The translations under genes were made by a program, and so were the position numbers. A DNA stretch of 14,693 nt from Cellvibrionales bacterium UBA2618 (GTDB taxonomy: Bacteria; Pseudomonadota; Gammaproteobacteria; Pseudomonadales; Porticoccaceae), in the NCBI GenBank assembly GCA_002339165.1, contig DDJS01000061.1, positions 348 to 15,040 of the forward strand, read 5' to 3'. Shown here one piece after another: positions 7,254 through 14,591 of this stretch (position 1 is its first letter; every line of letters begins with the position of its first letter). Below the pieces are notes generated by a model that saw nothing but the letters and a program-made list of their open reading frames with translations, was not told the origin of the DNA and ran no database searches.

Positions 7254-9290
7254 TTATAAAAGCCGCTCGCGCTCGCTCGCGCGGAGCATGGGCGTGTCGA
7301 TACCGAGGCGGTGGGAATAGATTGCCGAGTACATCAAGACATTGGTGACATAACCACGGGTTTCTTTGAACGGGATGAGTTCTACCCAAATGTCGAACGG
7401 TAGTTCGCCTCGACTTCTTGCGAGCCATTTGGCGACGCGGTCTGGGCCTGCGTTGTAAGCCGCCGTTGCGAGTATTCGATTGTTGTTAAAACGCGTTAAC
7501 AGGCTCTTATAATACTGTGACCCGATGGGTAGATTGGTTTCAATATCGCGTAATTGCATTTTATTTCGGTATGGAATTGCAAATTTTCTTGCCGTTTCTC
7601 GTGCCGTGGCCGGCATAATTTGCAGCATCCCTATGGCGCCAGCGCTCGAGGTTGCGCGTCGTTCAAAAGCACTTTCTTGTCGGGCGATGGCAAATAGCGT
7701 CGGGCTGGCAACCCCCGACGATTGCGCCGCGCGTTGTAGCGAATTCTGATAGGCCAGTGGAAAACGGATGACGATGTCATCCCAGTATTCTGCTCGAGCC
7801 ATGGCCATAATCGCTCGGCTGTGCCATTGCCATTGATGGGTGAGGCTGGCAACGGCCTCCCATTCGACTTGGACAAATTCACGCGTCGCTGCGTGCCACT
7901 CGCGATTGGCTTCGATGATAAATTCGTGAAAGTACAATTCGCGTGCGCGGTGCAGTGCCGGCATAGCACTGACTCGCGCGCTGATGGCCTCATCGACCTG
8001 TAATGGCCGATGATTAAAACTGTATTTTTTCTGCAGCTTTTCGCTGGCTAAAAAGCCATAAAAATCTCTTTCTAACGCCAGTTCCCGGGTCAGTTGGAGG
8101 CGTGGGTTGGATTCTGATTGCGGTGTGTTCTCGAGACTGCGAATCCGCCAATAGCGCCAAGCACTGCGCTGTTGGCGTTCGGCGGAGAGTGTATCTATCC
8201 AGCGCAGAACGTCGGGCCAATTTTGCTCCTTGAGCGCGTGGCGAATACGCCATTCGATGACATCGCCCTCAAGGTGGGTGTTGATTATGGCGCTGTGTTG
8301 TTGCAGATAGGTATCGGCCTGTTGTTGGTCGCCAACTTTAATCAGACCTTTTACCAGCGCAGATATGAGCGTGGCTGTATCGGTATCGGTAAAAGTCATG
8401 CGCTGTTGCGCGCGTTGCCAGTTTTTAATCGCCTGTTGAGGATTGCGCGCAGCTGTGTGGCGCAGGCTATGGGCGACGATGATAGCCGCTCGAGGCTCGT
8501 CTGCCACTAAGTCGAGGCCCTTGCTAAACGACGCGGGTTGCCGGTCGAGTTGGTAAAACGTTTCAGCGCGGTGCCGTGTTTCTGACTCGGTCATAAATTG
8601 TTGTGTATAGCGGGCTAGGGAATAGTTGTGCGCTAGTAACGCTAATTGAAAGCGCTGCCAAGCGTGTGGGTCATCAATTTCATCGTGGCGGATCAGAATG
8701 TCAAAAAGCGCGTTGCACTGGCGTGGTTGCGAGTTTTCGACGGCCCACAATTCTAGTCCACCGGCAATTGCAGCGGCGCGTTGTTGGCGGTGGTATTGGG
8801 CGATATGGAATTGACAGCGGCGCGCAGTACTAGCCTCTTCGTCCCGATAATACGTGAGGTAATTGGTCCATTGACCACGTTTGGCGAGATACGCCAGCCA
8901 CTTGGATCGGAGTCGGTAGGCGAGCACTGAGTCGGCGTTGCGCTCGAGGTAGTTAGAAATCTCAGCGCGGCGCGGTACACTCATATTGGCGGTTAGATCG
9001 GCATATTCAAGATAGGGGTAAAGCGGGTAGTCAAAGAGTTCTTCACGCAGTCTGCGCAGGCTGCGCCAATTTCTCTGATCGATCATCCGAAGCGCTTTGG
9101 TGTAGAGTGCGCGTTGATCGGTTAATTCAGCATATTGAGTCTCTAAAGGTGCATTGGAGGTCGGGAGTGAGGCCGCTGACGGTGCAGCGAAAAGCCACAG
9201 AGTCCATCCCAGTGTGGCTAGAATAAGATTTTTGTACGATCGCTGTGTTTTTTCTTGAGAACTTGGGTCCTCCGTGTTACGAGACTGCAT
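7254..9290 (-). CDS. slt: Soluble lytic murein transglycosylase (Slt70 type)
   Basis: 678-residue periplasmic enzyme that cleaves the beta-1,4 MurNAc-GlcNAc bond of peptidoglycan with formation of 1,6-anhydroMurNAc. The N-terminal region has a long polar start and a hydrophobic signal core (about 22-40, LATLGWTLWLFAAPSAAS). A long alpha-superhelical U-domain follows (about 50-395), then the linker L-domain with RDFYGFLASEKL. The C-terminal SLT catalytic domain has the active-site Glu E539 in IARQESAF, followed by GAIGMLQIMPATA and AYNAGPDRV. Length and order match E. coli Slt70. The ATG at 9290 is used. A TTG at 9293 just before it is also possible: AAGGTGA lies 6 nt from TTG and 9 nt from ATG. 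It is first of a pair with tatD; usp lies 71 bp upstream in the same direction. Confidence 0.95.
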   Translation of the reverse strand: MQSRNTEDPSSQEKTQRSYKNLILATLGWTLWLFAAPSAASLPTSNAPLETQYAELTDQRALYTKALRMIDQRNWRSLRRLREELFDYPLYPYLEYADLTANMSVPRRAEISNYLERNADSVLAYRLRSKWLAYLAKRGQWTNYLTYYRDEEASTARRCQFHIAQYHRQQRAAAIAGGLELWAVENSQPRQCNALFDILIRHDEIDDPHAWQRFQLALLAHNYSLARYTQQFMTESETRHRAETFYQLDRQPASFSKGLDLVADEPRAAIIVAHSLRHTAARNPQQAIKNWQRAQQRMTFTDTDTATLISALVKGLIKVGDQQQADTYLQQHSAIINTHLEGDVIEWRIRHALKEQNWPDVLRWIDTLSAERQQRSAWRYWRIRSLENTPQSESNPRLQLTRELALERDFYGFLASEKLQKKYSFNHRPLQVDEAISARVSAMPALHRARELYFHEFIIEANREWHAATREFVQVEWEAVASLTHQWQWHSRAIMAMARAEYWDDIVIRFPLAYQNSLQRAAQSSGVASPTLFAIARQESAFERRATSSAGAIGMLQIMPATARETARKFAIPYRNKMQLRDIETNLPIGSQYYKSLLTRFNNNRILATAAYNAGPDRVAKWLARSRGELPFDIWVELIPFKETRGYVTNVLMYSAIYSHRLGIDTPMLRASERERLL

Positions 9291-9332
9291 CAACGATCAT
9301 CACCTTTATTTAACCCATCGAGGGATCTTAAA

Positions 9333-9352
9333 TGATGCGTATTTTTGCATCA
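9333..9352 (-). terminator. Weak hairpin after usp, possible terminator
   Basis: TGATGC and GCATCA form a 6-bp stem with an 8-nt A/T-rich loop, starting 9 nt after the usp stop on the minus strand. The downstream side reads ATTTAAG, so the U-tract is poor. It may only attenuate, allowing read-through from usp into slt and tatD. Confidence 0.25.
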
Positions 9353-9361
9353 AGCAGATAT

Positions 9362-9811
9362 CTACTTGCCGCCCGCATCTTGATTGATTCGCACGGCGAG
9401 AATATCGCAGCCGGTGCCGTGCAGTACCCGCGTGCTAGTGGACCCAAAGAGTAGTGATAAACCGTGCCGGCCGTGGGTGCCTACGACGATCAGATCGGCC
9501 GCTAATTCTTCGGCTAAACGGTGCATTTCATGCGCCGGATCACCGACTAAGACATGCTGTTGAGAATCCTCTAGCATCACTGATTGAGTCAGCATGTCGA
9601 GTGCTTGCATGGCGTTGTGATAGAGTTGAGAGCGCACCTCGGTAAGATCAATGGGAATATCGGTACCATATGCCAAGGTGATTGGCTCTATAATATGGCA
9701 CAGCGACACTCGGCAGGTGGTACCGCCGAATAGCTGATTGACACGATCGATAATTTGGGTCGACTGTGCCGAAAGGTCGAGCCCGATCAGAATATGTTGG
9801 TAGCTTGACAC
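9362..9811 (-). CDS. Universal stress protein, UspA family
   Basis: 149-residue cytoplasmic Usp-domain protein, a stress-survival factor of the alpha/beta nucleotide-binding fold. It begins SSYQHILIGLDLS, like the YKHILIAVDLS start of E. coli UspA. It ends with the family's glycine-rich loop VGTHGRHGLSLLFGSTSTRV and the last strand CDILAVR. The GTHG...GST loop is the nucleotide-binding type, so ATP or AMP binding is possible. The GTG at 9811 is chosen as start: AAGGAG (about 9821-9827) then lies 9 nt away, whereas the in-frame TTG at 9820 would abut the Shine-Dalgarno with no spacing. It is divergent from the small membrane protein gene (66 bp), with slt following in the same direction. Confidence 0.92.
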   Translation of the reverse strand: MSSYQHILIGLDLSAQSTQIIDRVNQLFGGTTCRVSLCHIIEPITLAYGTDIPIDLTEVRSQLYHNAMQALDMLTQSVMLEDSQQHVLVGDPAHEMHRLAEELAADLIVVGTHGRHGLSLLFGSTSTRVLHGTGCDILAVRINQDAGGK

Positions 9812-9877
9812 AGCGTGCAACTCCTTTTAATCCAGCGATGCCCAATTGTCTCGCAGTTCGCCATAGAGTATTACACA

Positions 9878-10369
9878 ATGATTTGGTTGTTAATAGCTGG
9901 TGTCATCTTGACGATAATTTCGCCACTGCTGTGGATGCGTTCGTCGCCGCGTCAAAAGCACATCGATCACTTACGCAGCTCCGCCAGAACTGCGGGAATA
10001 CAAGTGATACTCCATCGACGCCCCGACGCCCGCGATGACGAGGTGCGGTTGGAAACAGTCTGTTATCGGTTGCCTTGGCGGGGATTAAAAGTGGCCGATC
10101 ACTGGGTCATTCATCGCTACAGCCAGCGAGGATGGGAATCATTGTTTTCTGGTTGGCGATGGTTTCAAGGAGAGGCGGAAAACGGGTTCTCTCAGAGTTT
10201 GGACGAAGCGATTGTGTGCATGCCCGAATCTGTGTCGGCTATTCTTTGCAATGCATCGGGTATCGGTGTGACTTGGGGTGAGCGAGAAGATACCCAAGCG
10301 GTGGCAACTATTTACACCAGTTTGTCGGATCTAAGAGAGTTACTCGAAAAAAAATCTACCAAACCTTGA
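9878..10369 (+). CDS. Membrane-anchored protein of unknown function
   Basis: 163-residue protein, not recognised. It begins with a single hydrophobic helix (residues 2-20, IWLLIAGVILTIISPLLWM). A basic stretch (RSSPRQKH) suggests the rest lies in the cytoplasm by the positive-inside rule. The remaining soluble part is rich in Trp and Arg (WRGLKVADHWVIHRY, GWESLFSGWRWFQG) and ends in a short amphipathic segment, LSDLRELLEKK. The ATG at 9878 is preferred because the helix starts there, although the Shine-Dalgarno is weak (GAG about 9 nt upstream). The frame is open 63 nt further upstream, but that part is not protein-like. It lies 141 bp upstream of topA in the same direction. There are no catalytic motifs and I assign no function. 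Confidence 0.8.
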   Translation: MIWLLIAGVILTIISPLLWMRSSPRQKHIDHLRSSARTAGIQVILHRRPDARDDEVRLETVCYRLPWRGLKVADHWVIHRYSQRGWESLFSGWRWFQGEAENGFSQSLDEAIVCMPESVSAILCNASGIGVTWGEREDTQAVATIYTSLSDLRELLEKKSTKP

Positions 10370-10383
10370 CCTAATGGTGTGCA

Positions 10384-10401
10384 AGCGCGTATATATGCGC
10401 T
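10384..10401 (+). terminator. Hairpin after the membrane protein gene, possible terminator
   Basis: AGCGCGTATATATGCGCT folds on itself: five Watson-Crick pairs (AGCGC/GCGCT), a G-T wobble and an AT-rich top. It lies 15 nt after the stop and is followed by CTTTCT. The U-tract is short, so termination before topA would be partial. Confidence 0.35.
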
Positions 10402-10510
10402 CTTTCTGATATCTGATGACGTTAGGCTAGCTACAGCCATCGACACGGTAAATTTAATACAAGGCTGTCCACGCATTGGGCTAGCAAGGACATGGAGAAG
10501 GTAGTTCCCT

Positions 10511-13189
10511 ATGGGTAAATCCCTCGTTATCGTCGAATCGCCTGCCAAGGCAAAGACAATCAACCGCTATCTTGGTAATGATTTTGTGGTCAAGTCGAGT
10601 GTCGGCCACATCCGCGATCTGCCGACCGGTGCCAGTCGCACGCCGACCGACCCTAAAGAGCGTGCCAAGCAGGCGGCGGCGACACGAAAAATGTCTCCGG
10701 AGGAAAAACAGATCCACCGGGAAAAAAAGGGCAAAAGCCAGCTATTTAACAGCATGGGGATCAATCCTGAAAATGACTGGAAGGCGCAATATGCAACGCT
10801 ACCGGGTAAGGAGAAGGTTGTTGCTGAACTTAAAAAATTGGCTAAGAACGCCGACACCGTCTACCTCGCAACTGATATGGATAGAGAGGGAGAGGCGATT
10901 GCCTGGCATCTGACCGAGGTTATCGGCGGTGATTCTAGCCGCTACAAGCGAGTGGTTTTCAACGAGATCACCAAAAAGGCGATACGCAATGCGTTTGCCG
11001 ACCCCGGTGAACTGAATACCCACAGGGTAGATGCCCAACAGGCGCGTCGCTTTTTAGATCGTGTGGTTGGTTTTATGGCCTCGCCATTACTCTGGGAAAA
11101 GGTCGGTCGCGGTCTTTCAGCTGGGCGTGTGCAGTCGGTGGCGGTGCGCATGCTGGTCGAGCGTGAGAGAGAGATACGCGCCTTTGAACCCGAAGAATAC
11201 TGGACTATTCAGGCAGACTTAGAGGGTCGACAAGAGGGCGCGGACAGCGCATCGATCAAGGTTCGTTTCGATGTTAAAAAATACCGTAGCGGTGCCTTCA
11301 GGCCGACCAATGGTGAACAGACCGAGGTGGCGCTAGAGATCTTGCGTAGCGCGGATTATGCAGTATCTAAGCGGGAGGATAAACCGACCCGTTCGAAGCC
11401 GTCGGCACCATTTATTACCTCGACCTTGCAACAGGCCGCGAGCACGCGACTGGGTTATGGCGTCAAGAAGACTATGATGATGGCCCAGCGGCTCTATGAA
11501 GCGGGTTATATCACCTATATGCGTACCGATTCGACCAATCTCAGCGCCGATGCAACGGCTGCCTGTAGAGACTATATTCAACGCATGCATACGCCTAAAT
11601 ATCTGCCAGAGCAACCGATTACCTATAGCAGCAAATCGGGCGCACAAGATGCCCACGAAGCGATTAGACCGTCAAACGTGGATATCCTTCCGGGTGCGCT
11701 GGCCGATGTCGAGCCGGATGCGGCGCGGCTGTACCAAATTATCTGGCAACAATTCGTCGCTTGCCAGATGACGCCAGCAGAGTTCACCTCGACCACCATC
11801 ACGGTTGCCGCGGCAGACTATGAAATGACCTGTAAAGGGCGGGTGACTCGCTTTGACGGTTATTTAGCCGTGATGCCCAACACCCGAAAAAATGATGAGG
11901 ATGTCGAGCTGCCAGATTTGTCGGCCGGCGATCTTATGACGATGCTCGCATTGATTCCGCAACAGCACTTTACCAAACCCCCGGCGCGCTATTCGGAAGC
12001 GGCATTGGTAAAAGAGTTGGAAAAGCGCGGGATTGGACGCCCATCGACCTATGCGTCGATCATTTCTACTATTCAAGACCGCGGCTATGTGCGCATTGAA
12101 AATCGGCGCCTGTACGCTGAAAAAATCGGCGATATAGTGACCGATCGATTATCCGAGAGTTTTTCTGATCTGATGGATTACAGCTTCACCGCGAATATGG
12201 AAGAGCGACTTGACGAGGTTGCGGCGGGCAAGTTGAACTGGAAGGATCTGTTGAATAAATTTTACGCCACTTTTAGTCAGCAGGTCGCCAAAGCCAAAGA
12301 CGGTGATCACGGGATGCGCCCCAATGTGCCGTCGGTCACCGATATTGTCTGCGACAAGCCCGATTGCGGACGGCCAATGACCATCAGAACCGCGGGTACT
12401 GGGGTATTTTTGGGATGCTCTGGCTATGCTTTGCCGCCTAAAGAACGCTGCAAGGCAACGATTAACCTAACCTCTGGCGATGAGGCGGTGAACGTCGACG
12501 AAGATGATGAGGCAGAGTCGAAACGGTTGTTGGATCGTTTTAGATGTAAATTGTGTAATACCTCGATGGACAGCTACTTGGTAGATGCGTCTCGCAAATT
12601 GCACGTCTGCGGTAATAATCCCGATTGCCAAGGGTTTGTCGTTGAAAGCGGGCAGTATGTTATCAAGGGCTACGATGGCCCAGTGATAGATTGCGATAAG
12701 TGCGGGAGTGAAATGCAGCTTAAAACCGGCCGCTTTGGTAAGTATTTTGGTTGTACCGGCGAATTAAGCCCGGGAGAGCCGTGTAAAAACACCCGCAAGT
12801 TACTTCGTAATGGTCAGGCTGCACCCCCCAAGGTCGATCCGATCGCTATGCCTGAGTTGCGCTGTGAAAAGGTTGACGACCACTATGTGCTGCGTGATGG
12901 CGCATCGGGAATCTTTTTAGCTGCCAGCCAATTCCCAAAATATCGCGAAACGCGGGCTCCAACCGTGGCCGAGTTGCAACCCTATGGCGACCAAATCGAC
13001 GCAAAATACCAGTTTCTGTTGGCCGCGCCGGTTAAAGACCCGCAGGGTTTACCGACGGTTATTCGCTATAGTCGCAAAACCAAAGAGCAATACGTGCGGA
13101 GTGAAAAAGAGGGCAAGCCGTCTGGTTGGAGTGCCTACTACAACAACGGCGTATGGCAGGGAGCGAGCACCAGCAAGGCAACAAAATAA
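10511..13189 (+). CDS. topA: DNA topoisomerase I (type IA)
   Basis: 892-residue enzyme that relaxes negative supercoils by transient single-strand cleavage. The Toprim domain has E9 in IVESPAKAKTI and the metal triad in ATDMDREGE (D122, D124, E126). The cleavage tyrosine is Y336 in YITYMRTDSTN (E. coli Y319). QQAARFLDR-like and GLSAGRVQSVA (201-211) blocks, the RPSTYASI motif (510-517) and EERLDEVAAGK (564-573) are intact. The C-terminal region has three zinc-ribbon-like modules (cysteines near 614-647, 679-706 and 728-758) and a further basic tail. An acidic linker (DEDDEAES, 663-670) separates the first two modules. AAGG lies about 9 nt before the ATG. The length is slightly above E. coli TopA. 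The downstream 81-residue gene starts 86 bp later. Confidence 0.97.
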   Translation: MGKSLVIVESPAKAKTINRYLGNDFVVKSSVGHIRDLPTGASRTPTDPKERAKQAAATRKMSPEEKQIHREKKGKSQLFNSMGINPENDWKAQYATLPGKEKVVAELKKLAKNADTVYLATDMDREGEAIAWHLTEVIGGDSSRYKRVVFNEITKKAIRNAFADPGELNTHRVDAQQARRFLDRVVGFMASPLLWEKVGRGLSAGRVQSVAVRMLVEREREIRAFEPEEYWTIQADLEGRQEGADSASIKVRFDVKKYRSGAFRPTNGEQTEVALEILRSADYAVSKREDKPTRSKPSAPFITSTLQQAASTRLGYGVKKTMMMAQRLYEAGYITYMRTDSTNLSADATAACRDYIQRMHTPKYLPEQPITYSSKSGAQDAHEAIRPSNVDILPGALADVEPDAARLYQIIWQQFVACQMTPAEFTSTTITVAAADYEMTCKGRVTRFDGYLAVMPNTRKNDEDVELPDLSAGDLMTMLALIPQQHFTKPPARYSEAALVKELEKRGIGRPSTYASIISTIQDRGYVRIENRRLYAEKIGDIVTDRLSESFSDLMDYSFTANMEERLDEVAAGKLNWKDLLNKFYATFSQQVAKAKDGDHGMRPNVPSVTDIVCDKPDCGRPMTIRTAGTGVFLGCSGYALPPKERCKATINLTSGDEAVNVDEDDEAESKRLLDRFRCKLCNTSMDSYLVDASRKLHVCGNNPDCQGFVVESGQYVIKGYDGPVIDCDKCGSEMQLKTGRFGKYFGCTGELSPGEPCKNTRKLLRNGQAAPPKVDPIAMPELRCEKVDDHYVLRDGASGIFLAASQFPKYRETRAPTVAELQPYGDQIDAKYQFLLAAPVKDPQGLPTVIRYSRKTKEQYVRSEKEGKPSGWSAYYNNGVWQGASTSKATK

Positions 13190-13275
13190 TGCAGTTTTGC
13201 GGCGGGCGGGGTAGACTGTCTCAACGAGGCGAGATGATTACCCGCGGTGACAGGCGCGCAGTCGGAGGATGACAT

Positions 13276-13521
13276 ATGGCGTTAAAAGAATTTGAATTGA
13301 TCGTACAGGGCAATGGCGACATTGCATTAAAACATGCGAGCGATCAGCGAACACTCGTCACTATGAAGTTTGCTGCCGATGTTATCGATTATCTGGGTGA
13401 CCGCCATGTTGATGTCGCTAAGGCGATGGTAGATGCAGGATTGCGCAAAGTGATCGATTTGCAAGAGAATCAGGGCCTTTTAAGTAAAGCCACTGCCGTC
13501 AAAAGCCATCAGGTGCATTGA
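13276..13521 (+). CDS. Small conserved-looking protein of unknown function
   Basis: 81-residue acidic/neutral cytoplasmic protein with no signal peptide or membrane segment. The N-terminal half reads as beta strands (KEFELIVQGNGDIALKH), the middle as a helix rich in acidic and hydrophobic residues (MKFAADVIDYLGDRHVDVAKAMVDAGLRKVIDLQ), then a polar tail. GGAGGA sits 6 nt before the ATG (strong), and codon use resembles its neighbours, so it is likely expressed. The family is not recognised. It follows topA by 86 bp on the same strand and converges with lexA. In Pseudomonas the cell-division inhibitor gene sulA lies next to lexA here; this protein does not look like SulA. Confidence 0.8.
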   Translation: MALKEFELIVQGNGDIALKHASDQRTLVTMKFAADVIDYLGDRHVDVAKAMVDAGLRKVIDLQENQGLLSKATAVKSHQVH

Positions 13522-13621
13522 GTACCTGCAACGCACTGATTTCGCCTCTCTTCGACTTGGCTACTGATTAACAGACATCCCCCCCTCCTCATACAGGCAA
13601 CAGCCCTTTTAATAGCCCTCA

Positions 13622-13650
13622 GCAATAAACAACCCTGAGTTCTTTATTGC
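13622..13650. terminator. Hairpin downstream of the 81-residue gene
   Basis: GCAATAAA and TTTATTGC pair perfectly (8 bp). After one C-C mismatch, AAC/GTT add three more pairs, closing a 5-nt loop. It lies 100 nt past the stop of the 81-residue gene. There is no run of U on either side, so intrinsic termination is uncertain; an mRNA 3'-end stabiliser is equally possible. Confidence 0.35.
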
Positions 13651-13680
13651 CCTTAGTCGAACCGCGTCAAAAAATACTGA

Positions 13681-13854
13681 TCAAAACACCACAGAGGGGT
13701 CTGTGCCGGGGACAATCAAGCGCATTTGGCGCAGCATATTGAATGACAACTGCCGAAGCATAGCGAACGAGAGGACTTTGAGCGATCGGCTGTCTAGAGC
13801 ATCGATATTAAGGTGGCGGCTTAAATTATTGCGGTTTTTGGTCACCGAATAAAG
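13681..13854 (-). pseudogene. Possible scrap of a mobile-element gene
   Basis: The minus strand is open for 57 codons to a TGA at 13683-13681 and reads SLKVLSFAMLRQLSFNMLR then QMRLIVPGTDPSVVF. It has a coding-like rhythm with repeated (F)xMLRQ, but the only upstream start is a GTG without a Shine-Dalgarno. The ending PGTDP is encoded by a GGGGTCTGTGCC-type sequence of the kind often seen beside REP-associated or IS200-like transposases. I infer a decayed fragment; chance reading is a real alternative. Confidence 0.22.
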
Positions 13855-13858
13855 TCAA

Positions 13859-13895
13859 TGTAAGCCACTATTTTTGGCTTAAATAGTGGCTTACA
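13859..13895 (-). terminator. Strong hairpin just past lexA, likely terminator
   Basis: TGTAAGCCACTATTT and AAATAGTGGCTTACA are perfect 15-bp complements around a 7-nt loop. It begins about 31 nt after the lexA stop on the minus strand. The sequence beyond is TTGACTTTATT, only a diffuse U-tract, so it could act as a rho-independent terminator for lexA or as a bidirectional RNA-end stabiliser. The loop carries a third AAGCC/GGCTT copy, allowing an alternative shorter pairing. Confidence 0.5.
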
Positions 13896-13926
13896 GCCAT
13901 GGTTGTCTCAAATTATCAGTGATGGA

Positions 13927-14532
13927 CTAAATAGTCACTCTGACGACCCCAACCGCCAGACCTTCGATGTTGAACTGTTGGGCTCGCAGGTCCACGATGA
14001 TAGGCTGATAGTCGCGATTCTCGGGAAGTAATTGGACTTCGTTTTTATTTTGGCTCTTAGCGAGCCGCTTCACGGTCACTTCACCATCGACCCGTGCGAC
14101 GATAATTTGCTTATTCTCAGCGGTGGGTTGCTGGTGCACTGCTAGCAAGTCACCATCCATAATTCCAACATCGACCATACTCTGCCCCTGAACACGTAAA
14201 AAATAATCTGCGCTCGGATGGAAGGTGCTCGATGGCACTTCTTGATAATCTTCAATATGCTGTTCCGCGAGTATGGGTTCTCCCGCTGCCACCTGACCGA
14301 TAATCGGGATGCCAGCGAAATTATCGATAATACGTATCCCTCTAGAGGCACCGGGTATCATTTCTATAGCGCCCTTACGGGCCAGTGCTTTGAGGTGATC
14401 CTCGGCGGCGTTGGCGGATTTGAAACCCAGTTTCTGCGCGATTTCGGCGCGCGTTGGCGGGTAGCCAGTTTCTTCAAGGTTGTCGCGAATAAGATCAAAG
14501 ACTTGTTGCTGTCGAGCCGTAAGTTTAAGCAT
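13927..14532 (-). CDS. lexA: LexA repressor, SOS regulator
   Basis: 201-residue transcriptional repressor of the SOS response, the same length class as E. coli LexA (202). The N-terminal winged helix (1-69) has TARQQQVFDLIRD and the recognition region PPTRAEIAQKLGFKSANAAEDHL. The self-cleavage site is A83-G84 in VAAGEPILAEQHIE. The serine/lysine dyad is S118 in VQGQSMVD and K155 in VTVKRL. E. coli has GMSM where this has GQSM, a change next to the Ser but outside the dyad. The ATG at 14532-14530 is the natural start and the Shine-Dalgarno is weak. It is transcribed from a promoter overlapped by two LexA boxes, so it should be autoregulated. No sulA follows it. Confidence 0.97.
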   Translation of the reverse strand: MLKLTARQQQVFDLIRDNLEETGYPPTRAEIAQKLGFKSANAAEDHLKALARKGAIEMIPGASRGIRIIDNFAGIPIIGQVAAGEPILAEQHIEDYQEVPSSTFHPSADYFLRVQGQSMVDVGIMDGDLLAVHQQPTAENKQIIVARVDGEVTVKRLAKSQNKNEVQLLPENRDYQPIIVDLRAQQFNIEGLAVGVVRVTI

Positions 14533-14538
14533 AAATAA

Positions 14539-14554
14539 CCGTCTTTTTATACAG
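14539..14554. promoter_or_regulatory. LexA box 2 (gene-proximal, weaker)
   Basis: Read toward lexA this is CTGTATAAAAAGACGG, against the consensus CTGT-N8-ACAG, with one mismatch in the distal half. It lies 18 bp from box 1, resembling the paired boxes of the E. coli lexA promoter (21 bp there). It is 7 bp upstream of the lexA ATG. Confidence 0.65.
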
Positions 14555-14556
14555 TG

Positions 14557-14572
14557 CTGTTAGTATATACAG
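14557..14572. promoter_or_regulatory. LexA box 1 (consensus SOS operator)
   Basis: CTGTATATACTAACAG on the lexA strand is a perfect CTGT-N8-ACAG operator and nearly identical to the first lexA box of E. coli. It covers the predicted -10 element, so LexA binding should block RNA polymerase. Confidence 0.9.
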
Positions 14573-14591
14573 TGTATTGTCTGGGTGTCAA
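14562..14591 (-). promoter_or_regulatory. lexA promoter (-35 TTGACA, -10 TATACT)
   Basis: On the minus strand TTGACA (14591-14586) is a perfect -35. TATACT (14567-14562) is a one-mismatch -10 at 18-bp spacing; TATATA at 16 bp is an alternative. The -10 lies inside LexA box 1. The expected transcript has a short leader of about 25 nt. Confidence 0.75.

Larger units (their letters stand above)
13522..13926. other. Convergent intergenic region with hairpins, no clear gene
   Basis: This 405-bp gap separates the 81-residue gene from lexA. It contains a C-run (seven Cs near 13580), a hairpin at 13622-13650, a short palindrome CACAGA-GGGG-TCTGTG (13690-13705), a 57-codon open stretch on the minus strand (13681-13854) and a strong 15-bp hairpin (13859-13895). 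No sulA-like coding sequence is visible on either strand. Confidence 0.6.

Noticed and set aside
8118..8510. 130-codon plus-strand frame inside slt
   Set aside because: Antisense to the Slt superhelical domain, no Shine-Dalgarno, no family likeness.
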